A stretch of DNA of 62,242 nucleotides from the NCBI GenBank assembly GCA_905233525.1, contig CAJOEW010000010.1, positions 1-62,242 of the forward strand. Direction: 5' to 3'. The position numbers were made by a program, and so were the translations under genes. Positions 15,920-26,345 of this stretch are shown here, one piece after another (positions within the stretch are counted from its first letter, which is position 1; every line of letters begins with the position of its first letter). This stretch comes from an uncultured Synergistales bacterium (GTDB lineage: Bacteria > Synergistota > Synergistia > Synergistales > Aminobacteriaceae). The notes beneath the pieces were generated by a model, which ran no database searches, was not told where the DNA came from, and saw nothing but the letters and a program-made list of their open reading frames with translations.

Positions 15920-18634
15920 GTGAAAAAATTATATGCGGTTATTTTTTTTATTATGCTTTTGTTTTCATCGTGCGCTTTCGCTGAAGAATACCCGTCGCGC
16001 GAAATTACAGGTATTGTAAAAATCGATGATAACGGCACTGATGATCCAATAGCTCGTAAGCTGGCAAATAATGCAGGAAAATATTTAGGCCAGCCTGTAA
16101 GCTTATGGACGTTCACAGAAAATTCAGGTACAGCTGCTTTAAAATATTTACAGAGCGCACAGCCTGACGGCTATACTTTTTACATAGGCAAAGAACGCGC
16201 GGATCTCACTGAAAATTCTGCGGCTTCAGTAAATCATCCTAATTACGATAATTTTACGTGCGTATATCTGATCGGTGAGTCTACTGCCGGAATAACAGTA
16301 ATGCCCATTCAAGGTAAAATGTCCGTGCAGGCTTTGAGACATGCGCCAAAAAGTTTTAAATATGTCCCTTACGGATTTATATACGGTGTTTACGTTAAGA
16401 GAGGTACGCCGGAAAGTGTGATATTAAAATTGGCTGACTCGTTTAAAAAAGCAGGTGAAGATCCTGAAATAAAAAACATGCTTGACGCAAATGATATAAG
16501 ATTCTCAGGATTAACAGATTCGGCAGCTCAAAATTATTTAAACGATTGGCGCGGAGGTACATTTGATAAACTCGTTGCAAGCGTTCCACGTAAGAAAGCC
16601 GTTAAAAAATCCGAGCCTGAAAAAAAATCAGAACCGGTCAAAGAATCAGAACCAGCCCAAAAATCACAGCCAGCTAAAAAATTAACAACTTCATCAGGAT
16701 TTCCTGCTCATGATATTGACGCTGTAGTTCAATGGGGAACAGGCGGAGCAACTGACGTTTTAACAAGAGCTGCAACAGAGATCGCTCAAAATAATCTGCC
16801 GGTCAAAATAAATGTCCGTAACGTCATGGGAAATAATGGATCCGTCGGACTTGAAGAAGTCTATTCAAAAAATGCTGACGGTTATACGCTCTTAATGGGA
16901 ACTGAAAATCCTGCGCTCTATGATGTTTTAGAAATGAGCCAGCACACTTACGAAGATTTTGAATGCGTTTATCTGATCGGTGATATAAGATCGCTTGTTG
17001 CTGTTTCGCCTTCATCAAAATATCACACGTTCTCGGATTTAATTAACGAAGCAAAAGCACATCCAGGTTCAATAACTTGTGGAACAACAGGCCGTGGCAG
17101 TTTAGGCTGGATGATGAACGCTTTGATTAAAGGAACTACAGGCGCGGATTTTGCTACAGCTGAATATTCAAATAATGCTGAGATCCGTGAAGCTGTTAAA
17201 AATGGCGAATGTGATATAAGCATAACTCTTGAACAGGAAGGCGTTAAAGATTTTCATGACGGCTCATTAAGATTTTTAACTATCATGGCAATTGAAGAGA
17301 GCGAAGAATATCCGGGTGTTGAACCTGTTGTAAATCAATATCCTGATTTTTTTGCGTGTCTTCCATGGGGATCATTCTTCGGAATTTATGCTAAAGGCGA
17401 TACAGATCCGGAAGTGTTAGATATTTTGAGCGAAGCTTATAAAAAAGCAGGAGATGATCAAAATTTCAGGAAGCTTTTAAAACATTACGGATTAAATTAT
17501 TTAGGTTATACCGGCGACGAAGCTAATAATTACGTATCAAGCTGGCGCAACAGAACTATAGACGCATTGATAAGCAGCGGCGCGGAAGATATTACAATGC
17601 CTGAAGAAAAAGTAAGAGTACGTAAAAAACGTCCTGCATCTGCTAAAAAATCAACACCGGCTCAAGATTCAACAACAGCTCAAAGCCCAACACCGGCTCA
17701 AAGCTCAACACCGGCTCAAGCATTAAAGACCTCTTCAGGATTCCCGGATCATGCCATAAACGGTATTATTCAGTGGGGACAAGGCGGCGTTACTGATGTT
17801 CTTTCACGTGCTTTAACTATAAGCGCTTCAAAATATTTGAACATGGATATAAAAATGCAGAACATAACAGGAAATGCAGGCGTAACCGGTCTCGAATATG
17901 TTTATAAACAAAAAGCTGACGGCTATACACTTTTAATGGGCGCTGAAAATCCTGCGTTATATGACAAAATCGGATTGAGCGATTTAACTTACGATGATTT
18001 TGAATGCGTATACTTAATCGGAGATGTTACGGCCGGAATAATTGTGAATCCTAATTCAAAATATCAGACGTTCACAGATTTAATACATGACGCTCTCGAA
18101 CATCCTGAACAAATAAAATGCGCTACAACAGGTCAAGGCAGTGTAGGCTGGGTTGTTGACTCTTTCATTAGAGGAGTAACAGACGCACGCTTCAATTTAA
18201 TTGAATATGACAGCACAGTAACAACAAAAGAAGCCGTAATGAAAGGTGAATGCGATTTTGCAGCGCTTTTGTTACAACAGGGTATCGATGAATTCAACGA
18301 TGGCTCATTAAGATTTTTAACAGTTCTTGCAATTGATGAGCATCCTAAATTACCTGGTGTTAGTCCGATCGTAAGCGAATATCCGGGATTCTTTGTATAT
18401 ATGCCTTGGGGACCTTTTTACGGAGTTTTTGCTAAGAAAGGAACTGATCCGGAAATATTAAAAGTTTTAGGCCAGGCTTATAAACAAGCAGGCGATGAAA
18501 AAGAATGCCGCGATCTGCTTGAAAAATATAACGTTAATTATTTAGGTTATGCCGGCGACGAAGCTAAGAAATATATTTCAAACTGGCGTGCAAATACTGT
18601 AGACGCATTGATCACAAGCGGCGCTCTTGATTAA
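15920..18634 (+). CDS. Exported protein with three tandem Bug/TctC-like (tripartite tricarboxylate transporter receptor) modules
   Basis: Signal peptide; modules 2 and 3 aligned by eye: SSGFPAHDIDAVVQWGTGGATDVLTRA / SSGFPDHAINGIIQWGQGGVTDVLSRA and NADGYTLLMGTENPALYD / KADGYTLLMGAENPALYD; module 1 is shorter. GTG start after ggaggtaatttttatc. Confidence 0.8.
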   Translation: MKKLYAVIFFIMLLFSSCAFAEEYPSREITGIVKIDDNGTDDPIARKLANNAGKYLGQPVSLWTFTENSGTAALKYLQSAQPDGYTFYIGKERADLTENSAASVNHPNYDNFTCVYLIGESTAGITVMPIQGKMSVQALRHAPKSFKYVPYGFIYGVYVKRGTPESVILKLADSFKKAGEDPEIKNMLDANDIRFSGLTDSAAQNYLNDWRGGTFDKLVASVPRKKAVKKSEPEKKSEPVKESEPAQKSQPAKKLTTSSGFPAHDIDAVVQWGTGGATDVLTRAATEIAQNNLPVKINVRNVMGNNGSVGLEEVYSKNADGYTLLMGTENPALYDVLEMSQHTYEDFECVYLIGDIRSLVAVSPSSKYHTFSDLINEAKAHPGSITCGTTGRGSLGWMMNALIKGTTGADFATAEYSNNAEIREAVKNGECDISITLEQEGVKDFHDGSLRFLTIMAIEESEEYPGVEPVVNQYPDFFACLPWGSFFGIYAKGDTDPEVLDILSEAYKKAGDDQNFRKLLKHYGLNYLGYTGDEANNYVSSWRNRTIDALISSGAEDITMPEEKVRVRKKRPASAKKSTPAQDSTTAQSPTPAQSSTPAQALKTSSGFPDHAINGIIQWGQGGVTDVLSRALTISASKYLNMDIKMQNITGNAGVTGLEYVYKQKADGYTLLMGAENPALYDKIGLSDLTYDDFECVYLIGDVTAGIIVNPNSKYQTFTDLIHDALEHPEQIKCATTGQGSVGWVVDSFIRGVTDARFNLIEYDSTVTTKEAVMKGECDFAALLLQQGIDEFNDGSLRFLTVLAIDEHPKLPGVSPIVSEYPGFFVYMPWGPFYGVFAKKGTDPEILKVLGQAYKQAGDEKECRDLLEKYNVNYLGYAGDEAKKYISNWRANTVDALITSGALD

Positions 18635-18646
18635 AAATTTTGCTTT

Positions 18647-18679
18647 ATCCCTCTCAAAAACGAGAGGGAATTTTTTTTA
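18647..18679 (+). terminator. Rho-independent terminator
   Basis: tccctctc-aaaaac-gagaggga + T8. Confidence 0.85.
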
Positions 18680-18736
18680 TGAGTATAATTATCGGCGGTT
18701 AAACTATTTGTGACTTGAAAGGATTTTTTTATTTTT

Positions 18737-20389
18737 ATGACTTTTGAGAAATATAATTTACGCAGCGAATTATTAACAGCACTTTATCAACGCGGTTTTA
18801 ATGAGCCTATGCCCGTACAGGATTGCGTTTTATCAAGTGATCACTCGCGCGATCTGATTGTACGTGCAAAAACAGGTTCAGGGAAAACATTAGCTTTCTT
18901 GTTACCGCTGCTGCAAGAGATACAGAAAGGCGAACGCGATCCTAAAATTTTGGTACTCGCTCCAACAAGAGAATTAGCTCAACAAACGGCGGACGAAGCA
19001 GAATATTTCGGAGGATTTTTAAAAATTTCTACAGCCTCACTCGTTGGCGGAATGGATATCGTACAGCAGTTAAAAATTTTAAAGAAAGGTACAGCAATAA
19101 TAGCAGGCACTCCAGGACGCGTCAGAGATCATTTAAATCGAGGAACGTTAAAGCCTGATGAGATCGACTCAATAGTTTTAGACGAAGGCGATTTAATGCT
19201 TGATATGGGATTCCGTGATGAGCTTGAATATATTTTAAACGCTCTGCCTAAAAAAAGACGCTGGCTTTTTTCTGCAACAATGCCTGAAGAAGTTAGAATA
19301 CTCGCTGAAAAATATCTTGATGATCCTTTGATTCTTTCACTCAACGAAGAAGGCGAACAACACGAGGATATTCTTCACAGAGTCTATCAAATTCCGACTA
19401 ACAAAAGATTTGAAGGGCTTGTTGATATTTTATTGTTTGAACATCCTGTAAGAAGCCTTGTATTTTGCCACACGAAGCTCGAATCAATTGAGATAGCTCA
19501 AAAATTACAGGATCACGGTTTCAACGCAGCAGCATTACAGGGCGATATGACCCAAGATGAACGTAACGCTGTGCTTGCTTCGTTTAAATCCGGTTCTGTT
19601 CCTTGTCTTGTTGCTACAAATGTTGCGGCTCGCGGACTTGATATAAACGGCGTGAGTCATGTTATACAGCTTGGCCTGCCTGACGATCAAGAAACTTTTA
19701 TACACAGAAGCGGAAGAACTGGACGTGCCGGCCATGAAGGAATAAATTTAATTTTATTGTCGCCTCGTGAAGCAGGAAGGTTTAAAGCAATGCTCAAAGG
19801 CACTGAAATAAAAATTGAATGGCGCGATATTCCTGCACTTGAAAAAATTCGTCAGGCATGGTTTGAAAATACTGAGCAGGATTTATTTGCAATGCCTATT
19901 GATAAAAATTTCGGCGAATATATTTCATGGGCGGGAGATCTTTTAACTCGTGCTGAACCAAAAATTTTAATAGCGAAATTATTAGCCGCTTTAAGTTCAA
20001 AAAGCAAAGGTTACAGCTTAGATAATGAGCTTGAACGCGAAATTAACAAACGCAATAAAAATAAACCTTCGTCCGTTAAAAATGCAAGCGCCGGTAAAAA
20101 TAAAGCTATACGCCCGAAAGGTTTAATGAAACGTTTCAAAAGCAGTAAATCTCAAAACGTCGGCAATATTTTAAATGCAATCTGTACCGCTCTGAAAGTT
20201 GAAAGACAGGAAGTAGGCGCAATACGTTTCAAAAATGACTGCGTGCTTGTTGAGCTTATGCCCTTGGCCGTATCAAGACTTGAACAGAGTAAAAACAGCC
20301 TCGCTAAATTCGGATTAACTCCTGACGGCGGTAAAATTAAGGCTGAAAAAACTTCACACAATCACGAAAAATTTAAACATAAAAAATAA
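18737..20389 (+). CDS. DEAD-box ATP-dependent RNA helicase with C-terminal DbpA-like RNA-binding domain
   Basis: AKTGSGKT, PTRELAQQ, LDEGD (DEGD in place of DEAD), SATMP, HRSGRTGRAG. Confidence 0.9.
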   Translation: MTFEKYNLRSELLTALYQRGFNEPMPVQDCVLSSDHSRDLIVRAKTGSGKTLAFLLPLLQEIQKGERDPKILVLAPTRELAQQTADEAEYFGGFLKISTASLVGGMDIVQQLKILKKGTAIIAGTPGRVRDHLNRGTLKPDEIDSIVLDEGDLMLDMGFRDELEYILNALPKKRRWLFSATMPEEVRILAEKYLDDPLILSLNEEGEQHEDILHRVYQIPTNKRFEGLVDILLFEHPVRSLVFCHTKLESIEIAQKLQDHGFNAAALQGDMTQDERNAVLASFKSGSVPCLVATNVAARGLDINGVSHVIQLGLPDDQETFIHRSGRTGRAGHEGINLILLSPREAGRFKAMLKGTEIKIEWRDIPALEKIRQAWFENTEQDLFAMPIDKNFGEYISWAGDLLTRAEPKILIAKLLAALSSKSKGYSLDNELEREINKRNKNKPSSVKNASAGKNKAIRPKGLMKRFKSSKSQNVGNILNAICTALKVERQEVGAIRFKNDCVLVELMPLAVSRLEQSKNSLAKFGLTPDGGKIKAEKTSHNHEKFKHKK

Positions 20390-20445
20390 TCGCTCAATAA
20401 AAAAAATGCGGCTCGCTCAAAATTACAAAGCCTGCCGCAATAAAA

Positions 20446-21261
20446 TTATTTCAGTCCGATGTGCGTAAATTCGTCCCATTCGTAATAAGGTATCGATAAA
20501 ATTATATCCTTCGGCGCATCGCTGTGATCGCTTTCAACTTCATTTGATACCATGTACCAAAAAACAGCGTCGACTCGTCCTGATACAAGAGCTGCTGTTC
20601 TTGAGCCTGCTTCGATATTAACAAGCGTAATATTTTTTTTAAGCCTGCGTCCGATCTCTGCTAATATCGCTGTGTTGAAACCGGCCGGCAAATCGTCAGG
20701 CGTTATATAATCCAACGGCGGAAAATCTCCTGTTACAGCTATTTTAATTTCTTCAGCGTCATCAAATTTATTAAATCTCGCAATCTCAGGCGCATTTGTT
20801 CCGGCGTTCTTAATATATACCGTAAATAATGCATTTAAAGATCCGTCAGCCTTCATTGATTTTAAAACATCGTTTATTCTGTCGCATAAATACCTGTCAG
20901 AACGTTTGAAGCCCATTGATAAAAACATCGGTGAAGTCTTTTCAATGCAGACCGCTTTAAAATTCGGCGCTGTGTTCAAAATATAATCGCTTACGACTTC
21001 AGGTAATTCGGCTTCATCAATATAACCGGAGTCGAGAGCCATTAAGATACCGTTAAGATTTTCAAAGAAGATAAATTCATCATCATCGGAATGTTTTTCA
21101 GATATGACCGAAAAATCTTTTTTAATTATTGATTCTTTGATTGAGCTGAAATCTTCCGGAGTCATGTTCAATTTTGAGATAACACCGTTTTTTAAAGCTA
21201 GAGCCGGAATCTCAAAAGCCAGAATAAAAATTACAGCGCATAAAATTTTTTTGACACGCAT
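20446..21261 (-). CDS. Periplasmic solute-binding protein (family 3-like), probably amino-acid related
   Basis: Signal peptide MRVKKILCAVIFILAFEIPALA; IKIAVTGDFPPLDYITPDDLPAGFNTAILAEIGRRL. Confidence 0.7.
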   Translation of the reverse strand: MRVKKILCAVIFILAFEIPALALKNGVISKLNMTPEDFSSIKESIIKKDFSVISEKHSDDDEFIFFENLNGILMALDSGYIDEAELPEVVSDYILNTAPNFKAVCIEKTSPMFLSMGFKRSDRYLCDRINDVLKSMKADGSLNALFTVYIKNAGTNAPEIARFNKFDDAEEIKIAVTGDFPPLDYITPDDLPAGFNTAILAEIGRRLKKNITLVNIEAGSRTAALVSGRVDAVFWYMVSNEVESDHSDAPKDIILSIPYYEWDEFTHIGLK

Positions 21262-21347
21262 TAAATTTACACTCCTGTTTAAATGATTGGCCATGATAGC
21301 ACAATCTGAAAGGCTCATGGTATAAAATACGCGCGGAGGTTTTTTGA

Positions 21348-22061
21348 ATGAGAAAATTTTTTTATACGAGTATTTTTTTTAATGTTATTTTCATGATTTT
21401 GTTGTGTATGATTTCTTTCAGGTATGATCTGCATAAAAAATTATATTGCAGGATCTTCGGCTTGAATTACGAAGAAAAAATGGAACGCGTGCATTATAAC
21501 CAGCTTGTAAATGTTTTTAATAAAATGCCGGAGCGTGAAGGCGTTCATAAAATTATTTTCTTGGGCGACAGCATTACTGAATTTATGTATTTTGATGAGT
21601 TCTTAAATATTCCGGACGTTCAAATTATGAAACAAGGCATCGCAGGAGATAAAACCGCAGGAATTTTAGAACGTCTTGATCCTGTCATAAATGCCCACGC
21701 TGAAAAAATTTTTATCTTGGCCGGCGTTAATGATATTTGGACTAAGCTCGATTTAAATCAAAGCAAAAAAAATTACAGAGCGATCATAAAAAAATTATGT
21801 GAAAATTCGCCTGAAAGTAAAATTTATATTCAAAGTATATTGCCGGTCAGTGAAAGTTTGAAATTTACAGAAGGCGCTATAGAAGATTTTAACAAAGAAC
21901 TTAAAAAAATTGCGGCCGATTTCAAATGCGAATACTTAGATATTTATCCGTTGTTTACGTTATGCGGCAAAGCTAATGAAAATTTATTAGTAGACGGCAT
22001 TCACATGAACGGCGACGGCATGGAAATTTGGGGAAATTTTTTGCGCAAGTATGTTAAATAA
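21348..22061 (+). CDS. SGNH/GDSL-family hydrolase, membrane-anchored
   Basis: FLGDSITEF block I, GIAGDKTAGILERL, LAGVNDIW, DGIHMNGDGMEIW. Confidence 0.85.
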   Translation: MRKFFYTSIFFNVIFMILLCMISFRYDLHKKLYCRIFGLNYEEKMERVHYNQLVNVFNKMPEREGVHKIIFLGDSITEFMYFDEFLNIPDVQIMKQGIAGDKTAGILERLDPVINAHAEKIFILAGVNDIWTKLDLNQSKKNYRAIIKKLCENSPESKIYIQSILPVSESLKFTEGAIEDFNKELKKIAADFKCEYLDIYPLFTLCGKANENLLVDGIHMNGDGMEIWGNFLRKYVK

Positions 22062-22158
22062 ATTTGCTGCCATGTGCGTGTATAATATGCGCTCAATTTT
22101 ACGGAGGCGTTTTTAAAATTTTTAATCACAGCGCAATTATCTTGAAAGGTGTTAGTAA

Positions 22159-23835
22159 ATGGCGTTTACAATTTGTGTTTTAACAGCTGCCAAACGTGAG
22201 GAATATATAGCAAGTTATATCGCAGGCGACCAACCTTTAAGCGGTCATGATGTTATGGCTGAAATGGTTGCACGTCACGGTATGCCTGCACGCAGAATAA
22301 TAGCCTGGTTTGTAAATAATTATACGCGTCCGCTTGATTGGATCGTTGATGATGACGCGACAGTAGAATTTATTTTCACGGACTCGCCCGCAGGTTTAAG
22401 AATATATCAGCGCTCGTTAGATTTTATATTCGTGATCGCTTGTGCAAAAGCATTAGGACGTAAAGCAATGTTAAGACATTCGATCGCTGACGGCCATTAT
22501 TGGGAATTAGAAGGCGGCTTAGTCTCAAAATCTGATGTCAGAAAATTAACGGCTGAAATGACTTCGTTAATTAAACAGGATTTACCAATTACGCGGCAGT
22601 TATTAGCAATCGATAAAGCACGCAAAATTTTTCAGAAGCACGGCGAAAACGAGATCGCAGAATTATTCGTAAGAGCTAATCTCGATCCTGTTGAAGTATA
22701 TTTATGCAACGGGCGTTACGGATATTTTTGCGGCGGCACAATGGCATCGTCGACAGGAATTTTAAAAATATTTGATCTCGCAATTTATGAACAGGGCGTA
22801 ATTTTAAGATTCCCGACTCAAGAAAATCCTGACGAACTGCCGGAACTTAAAATAGCAAAATCGACCGGAGATATATTTTTTGATTATGCTCATTGGCTCG
22901 AAGTTCTTGATCTGAATTATTTAAATAAGCTTCATCACAGAGTAACAGACGGAAAAATTCAGGAGTTAGTTTTAATTTCAGAGGCTTTTCATTCACAGCG
23001 CCTGGGAAATATTGCGGAAGATATTGCATCGCGTCCTGTTAAAGTTGTTACGATCGCAGGCCCTTCAGGTTCAGGCAAAACAACATTTTCAGAGCGCTTG
23101 AAAGTTCAGTTAATGGTGTGCGGAAAAAATCCCGTGACACTTCCTCTTGATAATTATTTTAAAGAACGTGAAGACTCTCCCAAAGATGAGAGCGGCGAAT
23201 ATGATTACGAACGTATCGAAGCGCTTGATCTTGATCTCATGGAAGATAATTTAACGAGAATTTTAGCAGGCGAAGAAGTTGTAACACCTGTTTATAATTT
23301 TATTACAGGCAAAAAAGAACCAGGCAAGATCATAAAATTAAGAGCGTCTGATGTTTTAATCATGGAAGGTATTCACGGCCTTAACGATAAGATTTTAGCA
23401 ATGCTGCCTGAGGGAAGCCGTTACGGAATATTTGTATCGCCGTTGACCGGAATTTGTATAGATCCTCATAACAGAACAAGCACGAGCGATAACAGATTAT
23501 TAAGGCGTTTGATTCGTGATTACAGGACGCGCGGGAAATCGGCTCAAGTTACGTTAGAAGTTTACCCAAAAGTTATAGCCGGTGCCAAAAGATATATATT
23601 CCCGTATAGAAATCGTTCGGACGCAATTTTTAATTCTGCTTTACCGTATGAGCTTGGAGTGTTAAAACCGTACGTCGAGCCGTTATTACATACTGTTGAC
23701 GAAAATTCATTAGTGTTCAGTGAAGCTTTAAGGCTGTTAAATATTTTAAAGTTCGTGCCGTCGTTAAATAATGATGGTATACCGAATAATTCAGTCATTC
23801 GCGAATTCATAGGCGGAAGCTGTTTAGACGTTTAA
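22159..23835 (+). CDS. Nucleoside (uridine-like) kinase with N-terminal ThrRS-like second-domain region
   Basis: HSIADGHYWE-type N-terminal domain; Walker A GPSGSGKTTF; PLDNYFKEREDSPKDESGEYDYERIEALD. Confidence 0.82.
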   Translation: MAFTICVLTAAKREEYIASYIAGDQPLSGHDVMAEMVARHGMPARRIIAWFVNNYTRPLDWIVDDDATVEFIFTDSPAGLRIYQRSLDFIFVIACAKALGRKAMLRHSIADGHYWELEGGLVSKSDVRKLTAEMTSLIKQDLPITRQLLAIDKARKIFQKHGENEIAELFVRANLDPVEVYLCNGRYGYFCGGTMASSTGILKIFDLAIYEQGVILRFPTQENPDELPELKIAKSTGDIFFDYAHWLEVLDLNYLNKLHHRVTDGKIQELVLISEAFHSQRLGNIAEDIASRPVKVVTIAGPSGSGKTTFSERLKVQLMVCGKNPVTLPLDNYFKEREDSPKDESGEYDYERIEALDLDLMEDNLTRILAGEEVVTPVYNFITGKKEPGKIIKLRASDVLIMEGIHGLNDKILAMLPEGSRYGIFVSPLTGICIDPHNRTSTSDNRLLRRLIRDYRTRGKSAQVTLEVYPKVIAGAKRYIFPYRNRSDAIFNSALPYELGVLKPYVEPLLHTVDENSLVFSEALRLLNILKFVPSLNNDGIPNNSVIREFIGGSCLDV

Positions 23836-24753
23836 ATGAATTTTGCGTGTATATTACTGCTGGCTGTGTTAATAGATTTCATGGCTGGCGATCCGAAATT
23901 TTTGCCTCATCCTGTAATTTTTATAGGTAAGGCAATTTCTTTTTTTGACCGCAGATTTAAGACGCGCAATTTTTTTTATGGATTTGTATTAAGCTTAATA
24001 ATTATATTTATGACTGCCGCGAGCGTATATATTTTATTACGGCTTGTGAATTTTAATGAGTTCGTGCAGATTTTAATAATATATTCCGCTTTAGCATGGC
24101 AGGATTTAAAAGACGAGACGATCAAAATTTTTTACAGCCTGTCAGAAAATAATATAATTCAGGCGCGTAAGTATTTATCATATGTTGTAGGACGCGACAC
24201 TGAGAATTTAAACGAGTGTGAAATTTCGCGTGCAGCCGTTGAAACTATAGCTGAAAATTCGATCGATGGTGTCATGTCAATAATTTTTTATGCGTGCTTA
24301 GGATTTTTATTAAATAATAAATTTGGCGCGTGCGTTTCAGTCTGGATATTCAAAGCCGTCAGCACATTAGATTCAATGATAGGCTATGAGCATTATAAAA
24401 AATTTGGTACAGCGAGCGCGAGATTGGATGACATTTTAAATTTCATTCCTGCAAGATTAGGAGGAATAATAATAATTTTAGCCGGCGGTTGTAAATTGAA
24501 CGCGTTAAAAATTTTCCTGCGAGATCGTAAAAAACATAAAAGCCCAAACAGTGCACACGGTGAAAGCGCTTTTGGAGGAGTCTTAAATTTAAAATTAGGC
24601 GGCGGAGCATTTTACAACAAAATTTTTGAAGCTCGTGATTTTATCGGCGGCGTTAACGATCCTGAATCAATTGATATAATCCGCGCGATAGCATTACTTG
24701 ATCGTTCGTGTGCTGTATTTACGTGCGTTGTTATAATTTTGGGCGCGTGTTGA
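23836..24753 (+). CDS. cbiB: Adenosylcobinamide-phosphate synthase (CbiB/CobD)
   Basis: LIDFMAGDPKFLPHPVIFIGKAI, VGRDTENLNECEISRAAVETIAENSIDGVMSIIFYA, LDSMIGYEHYKKFGTASARLDDILNFIPAR. Confidence 0.93.
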   Translation: MNFACILLLAVLIDFMAGDPKFLPHPVIFIGKAISFFDRRFKTRNFFYGFVLSLIIIFMTAASVYILLRLVNFNEFVQILIIYSALAWQDLKDETIKIFYSLSENNIIQARKYLSYVVGRDTENLNECEISRAAVETIAENSIDGVMSIIFYACLGFLLNNKFGACVSVWIFKAVSTLDSMIGYEHYKKFGTASARLDDILNFIPARLGGIIIILAGGCKLNALKIFLRDRKKHKSPNSAHGESAFGGVLNLKLGGGAFYNKIFEARDFIGGVNDPESIDIIRAIALLDRSCAVFTCVVIILGAC

Positions 24754-24757
24754 AATT

Positions 24758-25075
24758 ATGAAAGAAATAAAATTTTTAGGCGATTCATTCGAACGTATTT
24801 ATGAATTTCCTGCCGATGTTCAGGAGAATATCTCGTATCAATTGCGAAGATTACAAAACGGTATACAGCCTGCTGATTTTAAACCTATGTCAATTATTGG
24901 AAGCGGCGTTTTTGAGATAAGAATAAGAGATAAAACCGGCGCATATCGTGTTTTTTATGTTACAAAAATACGGGACTGTATTTATATTCTGCACGCATTT
25001 AAGAAAAAAACGCAGGCTACACCAAAAAAAGAAATTGAAACAGCACGCAGACGCTATAAAATTATTTTGGAGTGA
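24758..25075 (+). CDS. RelE/HigB-like (Gp49-type) toxin
   Basis: GVFEIRIRDKTGAYRVFYVTKIRDCIYILHAFKKKTQATPKKEIETARRR. Confidence 0.85.
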   Translation: MKEIKFLGDSFERIYEFPADVQENISYQLRRLQNGIQPADFKPMSIIGSGVFEIRIRDKTGAYRVFYVTKIRDCIYILHAFKKKTQATPKKEIETARRRYKIILE

Positions 25076-25081
25076 TTTAGA

Positions 25082-25360
25082 ATGCAGGTAAGAACTTTTC
25101 ACAGCGCGTGGGATGCTTTTTCAGACACACCGGAAGAAGCTGCAGTCATGACGTTTAAATCTGATCTTATGATCGATATAACTGAGTTCATCAAAAAAAA
25201 ACATTGGCGAAAAACAAAGGCTGCCCAGAAATGCGGTATCACTGTCACAAGACTTGAAAGGCTGCTTGAAGGTAAAGTATCAGAGTTTTCTATTGAGTCG
25301 CTTTTTTACATAATGACCTCTTTAGGCCGTAATATTGAGTATATTTTTCATGACAATTGA
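25082..25360 (+). CDS. XRE/HigA-like antitoxin
   Basis: HTH: KTKAAQKCGITVTRLERLLEGKVSEFSIESLFYIMTSLGRNIEYIF; directly after the RelE-like gene. Confidence 0.82.
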   Translation: MQVRTFHSAWDAFSDTPEEAAVMTFKSDLMIDITEFIKKKHWRKTKAAQKCGITVTRLERLLEGKVSEFSIESLFYIMTSLGRNIEYIFHDN

Positions 25361-26345
25361 TTTAATTCACGGAGCTAACCCTGAAAATTTATACAAAGCT
25401 TTTAATTTGCTAATGCCTGAAAAAATTTCGGATTTCAGCACGAACGCAAATATTTTGTCTTGGCCTGATATTGATTTAAAAAATTTAATTGCTCTCGCTT
25501 CAGATTATCCGGATAACGAATGCAGGCGCTTAAAAAATATCATTGCTCAGCGCGAAAATATAAAGCCTGAAAATATTTTATTTACAAACGGTTCGAACGA
25601 AGCAATATTCTTGTTATCGCGCCTTCTTGAAAATAAACGCACCGGAATTTTACAGCCTGCATATTCTGAATATAAAAGGGCGTTTAGAAATTCAGGTGAT
25701 TTAAATAATATCGGACAATCTGGAAATTTTGAAGCCGTGATATTTTCAAATCCTTGCAATCCGACAGGAGAATATATAAAAAATATTTACGGCCTCGCTG
25801 AAAAGTTTATTAACACGTTTTTTATTATTGACGAGGCTTATATTGATTTTGTGCTTACGACTGAAAGAACACCGCTGCAAATTCATGATAATTTAATTAT
25901 TATCCGGTCGCTCACAAAAATTTTTAAACTCGCCGGCACAAGAATAGGCTATATCATTGCGAATGAAAAAATTATTAACTCGCTCAAAAATTTCACACCT
26001 TACTGGAATGTAAATAGCATCGCTCAAGCTTTGGCAGAAAAATTTTTATTACATGAGAGCTTTTATAATTCAACGAGAGCATTTTATAAAATTCATACGC
26101 CTAAATTCATGGACATGATAAAAAATTCAGGCTATAAAATTATAAAATCAGACGTGCATTATTTTTTAATTGAGGTTGATGACGATTTAAAAATTATTCA
26201 TGCGCTTTTAAAATTCGGTCTTGTCGTCAGGCACACACGAAATTTTAAGACTCTCGACGGTAAATATATACGTGTTGCAACAAGAACGCCGAACGAAAAT
26301 AAATTGCTCGCTGAAATTCTTAAAAAGGAACGTGAAAAATCATGA
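25350..26345 (+). CDS. cobD: Threonine-phosphate decarboxylase-like / class I-II aminotransferase (cobalamin context)
   Basis: IDLIHGANPENL..., FTNGSNEAIFLLSRLL, FSNPCNPTGEYI, IIDEAYIDF, IIRSLTKIFKLAGTRIGYII. Confidence 0.8.
   Translation: MTIDLIHGANPENLYKAFNLLMPEKISDFSTNANILSWPDIDLKNLIALASDYPDNECRRLKNIIAQRENIKPENILFTNGSNEAIFLLSRLLENKRTGILQPAYSEYKRAFRNSGDLNNIGQSGNFEAVIFSNPCNPTGEYIKNIYGLAEKFINTFFIIDEAYIDFVLTTERTPLQIHDNLIIIRSLTKIFKLAGTRIGYIIANEKIINSLKNFTPYWNVNSIAQALAEKFLLHESFYNSTRAFYKIHTPKFMDMIKNSGYKIIKSDVHYFLIEVDDDLKIIHALLKFGLVVRHTRNFKTLDGKYIRVATRTPNENKLLAEILKKEREKS

Noticed and set aside
17641-17730. TPAQSS-type repeated DNA in the Bug/TctC fusion as a possible phase-variable tract
   Set aside because: Units are multiples of 3 and imperfect, so they change linker length, not frame.
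22062-22158. Possible cobalamin riboswitch upstream of the nucleoside kinase/cbiB stretch
   Set aside because: No B12-box-like sequence recognised in the short leader.
24758-25360. TA pair as evidence of a mobile element or defence island
   Set aside because: No integrase, transposase, direct repeats or other defence genes around it; tight operon spacing argues for a resident pair.
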